Under the pieces are notes generated by a model. That model searched no databases, was not told the DNA's origin, and saw nothing but the letters and a program-made list of their open reading frames with translations. From an uncultured Lachnospiraceae bacterium (GTDB lineage Bacteria; Bacillota; Clostridia; Lachnospirales; Lachnospiraceae), in contig CAKRWT010000007.1 in the NCBI GenBank assembly GCA_934418125.1, forward strand, positions 26,437-90,436: a stretch of 64,000 nt of DNA, read 5' to 3'. Each line of letters begins with the position of its first letter. Positions within the stretch are counted from its first letter, which is position 1. This document shows positions 28,999-37,963 of the stretch, in pieces. The translations under genes and the position numbers were made by a program.

Positions 28999-30410
28999 AA
29001 GTTTTCCTCCTCTACCAGGGTCTTTGCCAGTGCCATTACCTTATTGCAGCACTCCTTGTATTCCATCTCACCTACCGAATCTGCCACAATACCGGCACCT
29101 GCCTGTAAGTAAACCTTGTTTCCTTTCTTAATCATGGTACGGATGGTAATACAGAAATCCATGTTGCCATTGAAACCAAGGTAGCCGGTTGCACCACCAT
29201 ATAAGCCTCTCCGTACACTCTCCAGTTCATCAATAATCTCCATGGCCCGAATCTTTGGAGCCCCGCTTAACGTACCTGCCGGCAGGAAAGAAGCTACTAA
29301 ATCCAATGGATGCCGCTCTCCTTTTTTCTTCCCCTCTACCAGAGATACGATATGCATGACATGGGAGTAATTCTGGACATTCATAAACTGGGTTACCTTT
29401 ACCGTTCCGAATTCAGCTATCCGTCCCATATCATTTCTTGCCAAATCCACTAACATAACGTGCTCTGCCCGCTCCTTTTCATCCTGGAGCAGCTCATCCC
29501 GCAGCAACTGGTCTTCCTCTTCATCCTTACCACGGGGTCTTGTTCCGGCAATCGGACAGGTAAAAACTTTGTTGTCCGTCTGTTTTACTAGCATTTCCGG
29601 GCTGGAACCGATGATTTCAAACTCGCCGAAATTAAAGTAATACAGATAGGGGGAAGGATTTAACTCCCGCAATTCCTTATAAAGAGTCAGCCCGTCATGC
29701 CCGGTTTCTATCGTCCATCTTTGGGACAGTACTGTCTGGAAAATATGTCCCTCCCTGATATAATGTTTGATTTTCTCTACCTTACCATTGTACTCCTCTA
29801 ACGTATCGGTTTTGTTTATAATCTTACCGTCATGGACAAAGGTCTGATTTTGTTCCTCCTCTGTCATGTGGGTTCTTACCAGTTCCACCAGCCCGACTGC
29901 TTTCTTCTCCCCGATAACTCTTCCTTCCGGGGTGTCCTCTTCCAGGGCAACTCCCGTCATGGTTTCTGCCCGGTGGTCAATGATGATAAATTCCCTCGTC
30001 AGCATAAGCTGTATGGTTTCAATTCCGATTTCGTCCGGGTTTTCATCCGGCAGCTTCTCGCTGTAACGTACAAAATCATAGCCAAGGCTTCCTACCAGCC
30101 CGCCAATCATGGCAAGTTCTCCTTCATCCTTTACTACTTCAAAGCTGTCATAATAGTCTTTCAAAAGTGCTAACGGATTTCCTTCTCTCACTTCGGTCTC
30201 GCCATTCCTTTTCGTGATGACAAGGCTCTGTCCTTTGGAGGAAATGATTTCTTCCGGCTCGATACCAAAGAAGGAATACCGGTCATAATCCTTGTCATAA
30301 CTCTCCAACAAAAAACACTTCTTATCTCTTGCTATTCCCTCAAACATGGAAATCGCCTTTTCGTTTACGATACTGACAGTCTTACGATATGCTCTTAATC
30401 TTCTCTTCAT
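28995..30410 (-). CDS. trpE: Anthranilate synthase component I
   Basis: About 471 residues. Chorismate-binding domain with PIAGTRPRG, DLARNDMGRIAEFG, GAPKIRAMEIIDELE, RRGLYGGATGYLG and the C-terminal QAGAGIVADS. The N-terminal feedback region has SIVNEKAISMFEGIA-type sequence. The start is the ATG with AAGGAGAGG at 30423-30415; the open frame continues upstream through the T-box and is ignored there. Confidence 0.96.
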   Translation of the reverse strand: MKRRLRAYRKTVSIVNEKAISMFEGIARDKKCFLLESYDKDYDRYSFFGIEPEEIISSKGQSLVITKRNGETEVREGNPLALLKDYYDSFEVVKDEGELAMIGGLVGSLGYDFVRYSEKLPDENPDEIGIETIQLMLTREFIIIDHRAETMTGVALEEDTPEGRVIGEKKAVGLVELVRTHMTEEEQNQTFVHDGKIINKTDTLEEYNGKVEKIKHYIREGHIFQTVLSQRWTIETGHDGLTLYKELRELNPSPYLYYFNFGEFEIIGSSPEMLVKQTDNKVFTCPIAGTRPRGKDEEEDQLLRDELLQDEKERAEHVMLVDLARNDMGRIAEFGTVKVTQFMNVQNYSHVMHIVSLVEGKKKGERHPLDLVASFLPAGTLSGAPKIRAMEIIDELESVRRGLYGGATGYLGFNGNMDFCITIRTMIKKGNKVYLQAGAGIVADSVGEMEYKECCNKVMALAKTLVEEENL

Positions 30411-30433
30411 ATTCCTCTCCTTTTCTGTTCGCA

Positions 30434-30818
30434 TAAAAAAAGCACCACGGACATACACACTGCGCTTCTGTGCAGGGACGTATGTCACGTGGTGCCACCC
30501 TTCTTCTCAGGATTGTTTCTATGGTTTTATCCAGCTTCTGTTTTCCGGTGCCGGATAATAAAAAAAGGTATCTTCCAATCGGAAAATACCCGCCACCCAT
30601 TCAATCTACTGACTCATTACAGATACAAGGCTTCCGCCTGATATCCTTCTCTTTAACGCAGAGATACGTCTCAGTCTACTGACAAGTTCCTCGCTTTCGA
30701 CCTGCGTCTCACAAACCCATTCCCACAAACGTTCCATACCAACTTCCACCATCGTTGGCTCTCTGTGATGTCCCTGTTTCCGGTACTCTTTTTGCTCATC
30801 GACTTTACTTCTTTAATT
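30434..30818 (-). promoter_or_regulatory. T-box riboswitch (tRNA-Trp) in the trp leader
   Basis: The leader has all landmarks of a T-box element in order: Stem I with AGAGAG and GATGGTGGAAG, a specifier loop GGGAATGGGTTTG with UGG at 30719-30717 (Trp codon), the conserved T-box AGGGTGGCACCACG at 30501-30488, and a terminator formed by ACCACGTGACATACGT with TGTATGTCCGTGGTGC and a run of seven Ts at about 30441-30435. Uncharged tRNA-Trp would stabilise the antiterminator and switch on trpEGCFBA. Confidence 0.95.
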
Positions 30819-30824
30819 GGCTAA

Positions 30825-30853
30825 ATCGTATCATACTTATGGACTACAGTCAA
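30825..30853 (-). promoter_or_regulatory. Sigma-A-type promoter of the trp operon
   Basis: TTGACT at 30853-30848, a 17-base spacer and TACGAT at 30830-30825, seven bases upstream of the expected T-box start. Confidence 0.75.
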
Positions 30854-30936
30854 CCAGAAATTTACAATTTTTCCTACTCTTTTTGTCCCCGGTCTTTTCC
30901 GGTTTTATCATCCCTAAATACAAATCCGTTAAACGC

Positions 30937-31371
30937 TTAGATGACGTAATTGTTCATCTTCGCTTCCTGCCACTCTACCAGGTCAGCCAGGGTTACTTTA
31001 TCTACCACATTGCTGATGGCATTATTTAACATTTTCCACAACTGCAGAGTCGCACAGGTATCCTGTCTGTCACAGGTATTCTCTTCTTCATCCAGACACG
31101 CCACCGGTGCCAGACTTCCTTCCGTAAGCCTTAGAATCATGCCTACAGTATACTGTTCAGGACTCTTTGTCAGCCGGTACCCTCCCTGTGGTCCGCGGAT
31201 GCTTCGCACATAACCTGCCTTATTCAATGTAGAAATAATCTGTTCCAGATATTTGTCTGATATTTCCTGTCTTGCTGCAATATCCTTGACGCGAACCGGG
31301 TCTCCGGTATTGTTCAGTGCCAAATCCAGCATCAGCCGCAGGGCATACCGCCCCTTCGTTGAAATCTTCAT
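30937..31371 (-). CDS. Rrf2/IscR family transcriptional regulator
   Basis: 144 residues with the Rrf2 winged helix (MKISTKGRYALRLMLDLAL, ISDKYLEQIISTLNKAGYV, IRGPQGGYRL) and three cysteines at 92, 100 and 106, close to the 92/98/104 pattern that holds the [2Fe-2S] cluster of IscR. It follows iscU by 26 bases in the same direction, so the pair is probably an iron-sulphur operon. It could also act on cysteine metabolism, as CymR does. Confidence 0.92.
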   Translation of the reverse strand: MKISTKGRYALRLMLDLALNNTGDPVRVKDIAARQEISDKYLEQIISTLNKAGYVRSIRGPQGGYRLTKSPEQYTVGMILRLTEGSLAPVACLDEEENTCDRQDTCATLQLWKMLNNAISNVVDKVTLADLVEWQEAKMNNYVI

Positions 31372-31397
31372 ACTCCTATTCCCCTCCCAGTCATACT

Positions 31398-31835
31398 TTA
31401 CATTTCGTCATACTGTTCTGACTCTTCAATATCATTTACCGGTGGTTTCAGACCTTTGATTTCAATGCCATTTCTCTGTGCATAATCCCAAAGAGCTGCA
31501 TGAATGGCTTCCTCTGCTAACAGAGAACAATGTACTTTGACTGGTGGAAGTCCATCCAATGCTTCCATCACTGCTTTATTGGTTACTTCCAATGCCTGCT
31601 GTATGGTCTTACCCTTTATCAATTCTGTTGCCATGGAGCTTGTCGCAATCGCTGCCCCACAGCCAAAAGTCTTAAACTTTGCCTCCTGGATGATGCCATT
31701 CTCATCAATATCCAGATACATTCTCATGATATCTCCACACTTGGCATTGCCTACTGTACCGACACCACTTGCATCCTCTATTTCGCCCACATTTCTTGGG
31801 TTGCTGAAATGGTCAATTACCTTTTCACTATACAT
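31398..31835 (-). CDS. Iron-sulphur cluster scaffold IscU/NifU-like
   Basis: 145 residues with the three cluster ligands C33 (NAKCGD, with D35), C59 (FGCGAA) and C103 (HCSLLAEEA). The usual partner cysteine desulfurase gene is not adjacent: the upstream neighbour is cbiA and the downstream one Rrf2. Confidence 0.94.
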   Translation of the reverse strand: MYSEKVIDHFSNPRNVGEIEDASGVGTVGNAKCGDIMRMYLDIDENGIIQEAKFKTFGCGAAIATSSMATELIKGKTIQQALEVTNKAVMEALDGLPPVKVHCSLLAEEAIHAALWDYAQRNGIEIKGLKPPVNDIEESEQYDEM

Positions 31836-31964
31836 AAAATTGCCTCCTTACGTATTATCCTGTATGCGAATCCTTATCCCGTCAGAATCATTGTTCATTC
31901 CAATCATCTGCAGAAACCTATATTCCTCTATATTCCTATCATTTAAATAGACTTTGTATGATTA

Positions 31965-31993
31965 TATATACTACTTATTTTCCGGTTTGTCAA
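31965..31993 (-). promoter_or_regulatory. Promoter of the iscU-Rrf2 pair
   Basis: TTGACA at 31993-31988, a 17-base spacer and TATATA at 31970-31965 (a TATAAT four bases on is an alternative). Downstream, the leader has a short direct repeat GGAATATAGA at about 31930, a possible Rrf2-binding site. Confidence 0.6.
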
Positions 31994-31995
31994 TG

Positions 31996-33360
31996 CTACA
32001 GAATAGAATATGCCCGCATTGCTTCTATAAAATACCTGACAAAGGACGGATTGGAAGGATAATACAGGTGTGGAAATCCCCAGAAATGTGTTTTACCAGC
32101 GTGAATACACTCCCAGCTTCTGCCACTGACCGGTTTTGTCGCCACACAGGAAGTCCCATTTTCCGTACTGTCATAATAATGAAATTCATGTGCCTTTATT
32201 TTTTCTCCGGCCGGCAGCCACAGAGCTTTCTTTTCTTCCAGTTCCACATAACCAAAACGTACCAGCTTTCCTGTATTTCCGGCACTGCCCGGAATTACAC
32301 CTGCCATTTCCCAGTCCTTTCCTTCCGTATCTGACAGTTTTTCATGCAGATACAGAAATCCACCACATTCTGCCACCGAGGGCATCCCCTTTTCGATGGC
32401 TTCCGAAATGGCTTTTCGCATGGATTCGTTGGCAGACAGTTCCTTCGGATAGAGTTCCGGGTAGCCGCCTCCTAACAACAGCCCGCTGATTCTCTCAGGT
32501 AAGGCTTTGTCCCGCAGAGGGGAGAAATATACCAGCTCTGCACCGTTTTCTGCTAACAGGCGCAGATTGTCTTTATAATAAAAGCAGAATGCTTCATCCT
32601 TTGCCACTGCCAGCCGGACTGTCTCTCCCGCCTTCTCTGGGAAAATCTTTTGTTTTCTCTCCGGTAATTCTTCTGCTGCCCAGGCTATTTGCAGGATTCT
32701 CTCCAGCTTCACACTTTTGGCAAGCTGTTCTCCTGCCCGCTCCAGTATGTTCGTTATCTCCTTCTGCTCCTGGGGTAACACCAGTCCCAGATGCCTGTCC
32801 GGCAGGCAAAGAGATTCCTCTCTGGGAAAATATCCCAAAGCGGCTATCCCCAGTTCCTTCTCGATAAGCGGCGCGATAGTGTCATACATCATTTTACTGG
32901 TCTGGTTAAGAATCACACCTTGGATAAGTTTCTCTGTATCATACAACTGGAACCCGGCTATCAGCGGCAGAATCGACCTTCCCATGCCTCTGGCATCCAC
33001 CACCAGTACAATCGGAGTGTGCAATGCCTGTGCCAGATGATAGGAAGAACCTTCCTCCCTGATACCGCCAAGCCCATCATAAAGTCCCATGACTCCTTCT
33101 GTCACGGCAAGTTCTTTTCCGGTCATTTTCTCCTGAAACAGTTCCAGTATCTGCTCCTTTCCCGAAAAAAAGGTGTCCAGATTCTTAGCAGGAATGTGCA
33201 GCACCTGTTCATGAAACATAGGGTCTATATAATCAGGCCCACATTTAAAAGAAACAGGGGAAATCCCCCGTTTCAAAAGCTGTGTCAGGAAGGCACAGGT
33301 TATGGTTGTTTTTCCACTGCCGCTCTTAACCGCAGCAAACATGACTCTTGGTATTTTCAT
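31996..33360 (-). CDS. cbiA: Cobyrinate a,c-diamide synthase
   Basis: 454 residues. ATP-dependent amidation of the a and c acetate groups of cobyrinic acid. The N-terminal P-loop SGSGKTTITCAFL, the DxxGMG part DARGMGRS and the glutamine amidotransferase domain with nucleophile AECGGFLYL are present. Last gene of the cobalamin operon. Confidence 0.96.
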   Translation of the reverse strand: MKIPRVMFAAVKSGSGKTTITCAFLTQLLKRGISPVSFKCGPDYIDPMFHEQVLHIPAKNLDTFFSGKEQILELFQEKMTGKELAVTEGVMGLYDGLGGIREEGSSYHLAQALHTPIVLVVDARGMGRSILPLIAGFQLYDTEKLIQGVILNQTSKMMYDTIAPLIEKELGIAALGYFPREESLCLPDRHLGLVLPQEQKEITNILERAGEQLAKSVKLERILQIAWAAEELPERKQKIFPEKAGETVRLAVAKDEAFCFYYKDNLRLLAENGAELVYFSPLRDKALPERISGLLLGGGYPELYPKELSANESMRKAISEAIEKGMPSVAECGGFLYLHEKLSDTEGKDWEMAGVIPGSAGNTGKLVRFGYVELEEKKALWLPAGEKIKAHEFHYYDSTENGTSCVATKPVSGRSWECIHAGKTHFWGFPHLYYPSNPSFVRYFIEAMRAYSIL

Positions 33361-33369
33361 CCATCTCTC

Positions 33370-35463
33370 CTATTGAAAATCAAACGAACAAATCATAACC
33401 GGGTTTTCACTCTGCATCATCTGATAACCGCCAAGCTCCTTTACCCGTGTTACCTGCACCTGAATCATTTCCAGATTGGTAAGATACGGTAACTCTTTTA
33501 AAGCCGCAAGCTGGGCAATGGTTTCCAGGCTGACTGCATTGATAACCACCCGCATCTTAGGATTCCTGCGGTGCAGTTCTTCCAGAATCTCCGTCAGCTT
33601 TCCGCTGCTGCCTCCGATAAAAGCGTGGGTCGGCGCAGGTAACTCTTCCAGACATTCCGGTGCCTTTCCTGCTATTACCCATACATTTGGTAACTGGAAC
33701 CGGGCAACATTGCGCTTTATCAGTTCTAATGCCAGTTCCTTATATTCTATGGCATAGACCGTAATGTCCCCTGCTCTTTGTGCCATTTCCACGGCAACAG
33801 AGCCGGAACCACTGCCGATATCATAACATACAGCCCCCGGCGTAAGCCTTAGCTTGCACAGGGAGAGTGCCCGAATCTCTTCTTTCGTCATGGGCACCTT
33901 ATCCCGCAAAAAGCTGCTGTCGGGCATTCCCGGTGTGAGTGTTATCCTTTGTGGTGTCTCGTTCAGAAGAAGACACAAATACAGTCCTTCCCCGGAAACC
34001 TGGCGGCACTCCTCCGGTGTCAGTTCCCATACCCGCTGCTCCTGGTAACACAACTGATAGCCCAGAATGACCCGGCACTGCGCCATACCATACCGCTGCA
34101 ACAGACTGCCCAATATCTGTACATCCTGTCTTCCGGACAGCAATACAAAGGCTTTCTTTGCCTGCTTTATCTTTCCTAAAAAGGCAGCCTCCCAGGTGCC
34201 TTCTTTTCCATGCCCATGAATACTGCAAATTACCGCATCCTGATAACTGATGCCGGTTATGGCTGCCAGGCAGGCAACCGATGAAATGCCGGGGCAGATA
34301 TGGAGCTGGCTGTCCCCCCGCTTTTCCAGCGCCCGGTACAGTTTCTCACAGCCACTGTAAAAACCGGTGTCGCCGGAAAAGAGAATCGCTATTTTTACCC
34401 CGGTGTTTTTTATCTGTTCCAGTACCGGTTCTATCTGTTCCATCAGGTAATAAGGATAGGACTTTGCCTCATTCCCCATTCCCATTGCCCGGACTGCCTG
34501 CAGCAGTCTTGGTGCACCAAACAGATAATCTGCCTCTCCGATACAGCCTATTGCTTCCTCTGTGAGACCTTTCTTTTGTCCCATTCCCATTCCCACAAAG
34601 GAAACCTTATTCCGGATACTGTGCCCGGTTATGGCTGCAATCTGACGGCATACCTGGGAAAGGGTCATCCCTTCTGTGTCTTCCTTCTCCGGGTTGCCAA
34701 TCACCAGCGTGGTAATCCGTTCCTTCTTTGCGGCTGCCAGTTTCTCCGGGAAACCGCCTGTCTTCCCGCTCTCCTTGGTTACCAGGAAATGAATGTCATA
34801 CTGCCTGATAAGTGCCCGGTTCATCTCCTCACAAAAGGGTCCCTGCATGGCAATCATCTGACGGCCTTTCAATCCGTTCTTTTCACAGAGGCTAATACTC
34901 TCCAGTCCTGGCAATACCCGCACATACAATCGTTCCTTGAGCCCTTCCCTGGTGCAGTATACGCTTAACTCCTTACTGCCTGTGGTCAGCAGAATATTTC
35001 CACCGGTCTGTGCAAGATAGTCTGCACAAGCTTTGGCATCGGGCATGTAATGAACAGCACCCTTGCTGCCTGTTGCAGCATTTTCCCAGGATTCCTGTCC
35101 TTCCGGCTCTTTGTCTTCTTGCTTTCTTCCTTCCCCTACTCCGTTTTTCTCTCCGGTCTCTCTTTTTAGCCGAAGGCAGGGAATGTCACAGAAGGCGGCA
35201 GCCTGCCTGATATTTTCCGATACCTGTACCGCGAAAGGGTGCGTGGCATCCACGATCACCTGATAGCCTTTTTGTTTCATTAAGGCTTTCATCTGCTCCG
35301 TATCCATCCGTCCCCGGTGCACTTCTATGCCGGGTACCTGTGGCATGACTGCCTCTCCATATTCGGTTGCCACACATACCTCACAGGGAATCTGATTGTC
35401 CGAAAGAAGCAGCGAAAGTTCTCTTCCCTCTGTGGTTCCTGCAAAAATCAGCACTTTACTCAT
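33370..35463 (-). CDS. Trifunctional CobK-CbiE-CbiT fusion (precorrin-6A reductase, precorrin-6/7 C5 and C15 methyltransferases)
   Basis: 697 residues with three domains. CobK/CbiJ (1-about 285) starts MSKVLIFAGTTEGRELS and has VDATHPFA; a hydrophilic, variable insert at about 101-137 is unusual. CbiE (about 287-500) starts SFVGMGMG and has LFSGDTGFYSG and the PGISS block of SAM-binding corrin methyltransferases. CbiT (about 515-697) has the SAM motif DIGSGSGSV at 548 and GGSSGKL at its end. Together these reduce precorrin-6 and methylate C5 and C15 with loss of the C12 carboxyl. CbiE-CbiT fusions (CobL) are common; addition of CobK is less so. It overlaps cbiH by four bases. Confidence 0.93.
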   Translation of the reverse strand: MSKVLIFAGTTEGRELSLLLSDNQIPCEVCVATEYGEAVMPQVPGIEVHRGRMDTEQMKALMKQKGYQVIVDATHPFAVQVSENIRQAAAFCDIPCLRLKRETGEKNGVGEGRKQEDKEPEGQESWENAATGSKGAVHYMPDAKACADYLAQTGGNILLTTGSKELSVYCTREGLKERLYVRVLPGLESISLCEKNGLKGRQMIAMQGPFCEEMNRALIRQYDIHFLVTKESGKTGGFPEKLAAAKKERITTLVIGNPEKEDTEGMTLSQVCRQIAAITGHSIRNKVSFVGMGMGQKKGLTEEAIGCIGEADYLFGAPRLLQAVRAMGMGNEAKSYPYYLMEQIEPVLEQIKNTGVKIAILFSGDTGFYSGCEKLYRALEKRGDSQLHICPGISSVACLAAITGISYQDAVICSIHGHGKEGTWEAAFLGKIKQAKKAFVLLSGRQDVQILGSLLQRYGMAQCRVILGYQLCYQEQRVWELTPEECRQVSGEGLYLCLLLNETPQRITLTPGMPDSSFLRDKVPMTKEEIRALSLCKLRLTPGAVCYDIGSGSGSVAVEMAQRAGDITVYAIEYKELALELIKRNVARFQLPNVWVIAGKAPECLEELPAPTHAFIGGSSGKLTEILEELHRRNPKMRVVINAVSLETIAQLAALKELPYLTNLEMIQVQVTRVKELGGYQMMQSENPVMICSFDFQ

Positions 35464-36191
35464 ATAGGATATCCTCGTTTGGTAATCAGCTTCCCATTCA
35501 CTATCTCAGACTGGGAATTGCCGATAAATACCGTGGTAAACATGTTCACACTACATTCCCGCAGTTGGCTTAACGTCCCTGTCATGGTCTTCGTGCCTTC
35601 CCGTCCGATGTTCTCCACATAACCGCAGGCTCTCGTTTCTTCTACCCCATGGACTGCCAGGATGTCACAGGCACGTTTCAGATAATCTGCCCGCTTATGG
35701 CTGGAAGGATTGTATAAGGCAATGGCAAAATCTCCCTCTGCCGCTACCGCCAGCCTGCGTTCTATCTGTTCCCAGGGAGTTAACAGGTCACTCAGGCTAA
35801 TCACACAGAAATCATGGTTTAAAGGGGCTCCCAAGACCGCTGCTCCGCTGCTTGCTGCTGTGATTCCCGGTACGACCTCCAGCGTGCAGTCTGGATATTC
35901 CCTTCCCATTTCGTACAATAAAGATGCCATTCCATAGATACCGGCATCTCCACTGCAGACCATGGAAACCACCTTGCCCTGCCTTGCCTGTTCAAAGCAC
36001 ATACGGCACCGCTCCACTTCCTGTTTCATAGGCGTGGAAAGCAGCTCCTTCTTCTGATATGCTTTTCCCAACAGTTGCAAATAGGCATGATAGCCTATAA
36101 TCGTATCACTCTCTTCCAGGGCATGGTGTGCCTGGGGTGTCATCATCTGTTCCTCTCCCGGTCCCATACCTACCACATAAATCTTATGCAT
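35460..36191 (-). CDS. cbiH: Precorrin-3B / cobalt-factor III C17-methyltransferase
   Basis: 243 residues, ring-contracting methyltransferase. Opens KIYVVGMGPGEEQMMTP and has the SAM-binding VCSGDAGIYGMA and VVPGITAASSGAAVLGAPL, typical of CobJ/CbiH. Overlaps cbiG by eight bases. Confidence 0.95.
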   Translation of the reverse strand: MHKIYVVGMGPGEEQMMTPQAHHALEESDTIIGYHAYLQLLGKAYQKKELLSTPMKQEVERCRMCFEQARQGKVVSMVCSGDAGIYGMASLLYEMGREYPDCTLEVVPGITAASSGAAVLGAPLNHDFCVISLSDLLTPWEQIERRLAVAAEGDFAIALYNPSSHKRADYLKRACDILAVHGVEETRACGYVENIGREGTKTMTGTLSQLRECSVNMFTTVFIGNSQSEIVNGKLITKRGYPI

Positions 36192-37152
36192 CTTCCACTA
36201 CCAGTCCTTTCTGCCGTTCCGGCTTCCACTTCCATGGCTTTCTTGCAATGGCAAGGGTCATTCCGCTCTCCGCCTGTTTAGATACTATCAGTTCGCCTTG
36301 TTCTCCCGCTGCTGCCATAGCTGCCCGTTCACACACATTGTCAACCCCTGTCCTGGCTTCCACAAAAGCAGATGCGCTATAGTTTCCTGCAACCTGCTGT
36401 AAAGCTTCTGCCGAGTAAGTCACAAAAGGAATCCGGTGGCTATTGCACCATCTGACAAGACATTCTTCCTTTTCCTTTAAATCAATCGAAGCTACTGCCA
36501 GGATATCGTCCTTTTCCAACTGTTGACCGGTCAGCCGCTTCTGAATAAAAGCATCCAGTTCTTCATAGGACTTTCCCTTCCGGCAGCCAATCCCCAGAAT
36601 GTACTCCTTGGGTTTTAGCCGTAAAATCCCGTGGGACAGCTCTGTCAAATCCCTGGAAATCACAATATCTACCATTTCCTTATCCAGCACTTTACTGGTA
36701 ATCCGTGCAATGCCCTCCCGGTTTTGTATGGTCAGATGGTTTCTCTTGGCAAACATATCCACGGCAAAGGTCTGTTGTACGTCCGTAGCCGTGGTAAGCA
36801 CCGGTATGGCACCAATTGCTTCTGCCAGTTGTTCTGCCAGTCCGTTGGCACCCCCGACATGACCGGATAACAGGGGAATCACAAACTGTCCCCCTTCGTC
36901 CACCACCACTACCGGGCTGTCCTGTAATTTATCATTCACAAAGGGGGCTATCATACGTATGGCAATCCCGGCAGCACCGATAACCACGATAGCATCTTTC
37001 CTGGCAAAACAGGCTTTCGTCCATTCTGTCAATGAAAACTGCTTATCCCTGTGCCGATTGGTTATGCTGATATTTTCTTTTGGCTGTCGTTCTTTTATCT
37101 TCTGTGCCAGTGCTTCTCCTGTACTGGTAAACGTTATCATACTGATTGGCAC
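36184..37152 (-). CDS. cbiG: Cobalt-precorrin 5A hydrolase
   Basis: About 322 residues. Opens the lactone ring made during contraction. N-terminal SMITFTSTGEALAQ, central LLSGHVGGANGLAEQ and C-terminal GIGCRKGKSYEEL are the three CbiG signatures. The start is a GTG at 37152 with AAGGGGG six bases upstream; the ATG four codons later lacks a good ribosome site. Confidence 0.94.
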   Translation of the reverse strand: MPISMITFTSTGEALAQKIKERQPKENISITNRHRDKQFSLTEWTKACFARKDAIVVIGAAGIAIRMIAPFVNDKLQDSPVVVVDEGGQFVIPLLSGHVGGANGLAEQLAEAIGAIPVLTTATDVQQTFAVDMFAKRNHLTIQNREGIARITSKVLDKEMVDIVISRDLTELSHGILRLKPKEYILGIGCRKGKSYEELDAFIQKRLTGQQLEKDDILAVASIDLKEKEECLVRWCNSHRIPFVTYSAEALQQVAGNYSASAFVEARTGVDNVCERAAMAAAGEQGELIVSKQAESGMTLAIARKPWKWKPERQKGLVVEDA

Positions 37153-37189
37153 GTAAATCCCCCTTTCCAGACGATTTGTTGCGAAGAGA

Positions 37190-37963
37190 TTATTGGCTTT
37201 TCTTCTGTTTCCTGGCTTCCCGGTACCCGGTGGTAAAATCCGGTGCATAGAGTCTTGATTTCTCATATCCCTGATGGGCAATTACCTCTCCTACCAATAC
37301 CAGTGCAGTCCTGGTAATGCCGTGTTCCCTGGCGGTCTGCTCCAGTTGTTCTACCGTACACAGATAAGTCTCTTCTTCCGGCCAGGTAACCTTATAACAG
37401 AGGGCTGCCGGTGTATCCTTGGGATAGCCTCCTGCTATGAGCCTTCTGCTCAGCTCCCCTAACATTCCTGTACTTAAATAAACCGCCATGGATGCCTGAT
37501 GGGCTGCAAAGCTTTCTATCTGCTCTTTTTCCGGCACCTTGGTTCTTCCTTCCATTCTGGTAATAATCAAGGACTGGGAAACTTCCGGTAAGGTATATTC
37601 CAGATGCAGGGATGCTGCCGCACCAAAGCAGGCACTCACGCCTGGACAGCAGTCATAGGCAATCCCTTTTTCTTCCAATATATCTATCTGTTCCCGGATA
37701 GCACCGTAAATACTGGGCTCCCCGGTATGCAGCCTGACGATGTCAGCCTTCTTTGCCTCCGCCTGTACTATTACCTCGATTACTTCCTCCAGTGTCATCC
37801 TGGCACTGTTATATATTTCACAATCCTCTTTGCAGTATTCCAGTAACTGGGGATTTACCAGGGAACCGGCATATATCACCACATCTGCCTTTTCCAGTAA
37901 CGCTTTCCCCCGCAGAGTAATCAAATCCGCGGCTCCCGGTCCTGCCCCTACAAAATGAACCAT
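37190..37963 (-). CDS. cbiF: Precorrin-4 / cobalt-precorrin-4 C11-methyltransferase
   Basis: 257 residues. VHFVGAGPGAADLITLRG, RLHTGEPSIYGAI and CCPGVSACFGAAA are diagnostic for CobM/CbiF. Stop of cbiD and start of cbiF are adjacent. Confidence 0.96.
   Translation of the reverse strand: MVHFVGAGPGAADLITLRGKALLEKADVVIYAGSLVNPQLLEYCKEDCEIYNSARMTLEEVIEVIVQAEAKKADIVRLHTGEPSIYGAIREQIDILEEKGIAYDCCPGVSACFGAAASLHLEYTLPEVSQSLIITRMEGRTKVPEKEQIESFAAHQASMAVYLSTGMLGELSRRLIAGGYPKDTPAALCYKVTWPEEETYLCTVEQLEQTAREHGITRTALVLVGEVIAHQGYEKSRLYAPDFTTGYREARKQKKSQ

Noticed and set aside
30382..30600. Small frame in the trp leader
   Set aside because: Overlaps the T-box terminator; the RNA structure explains the sequence.
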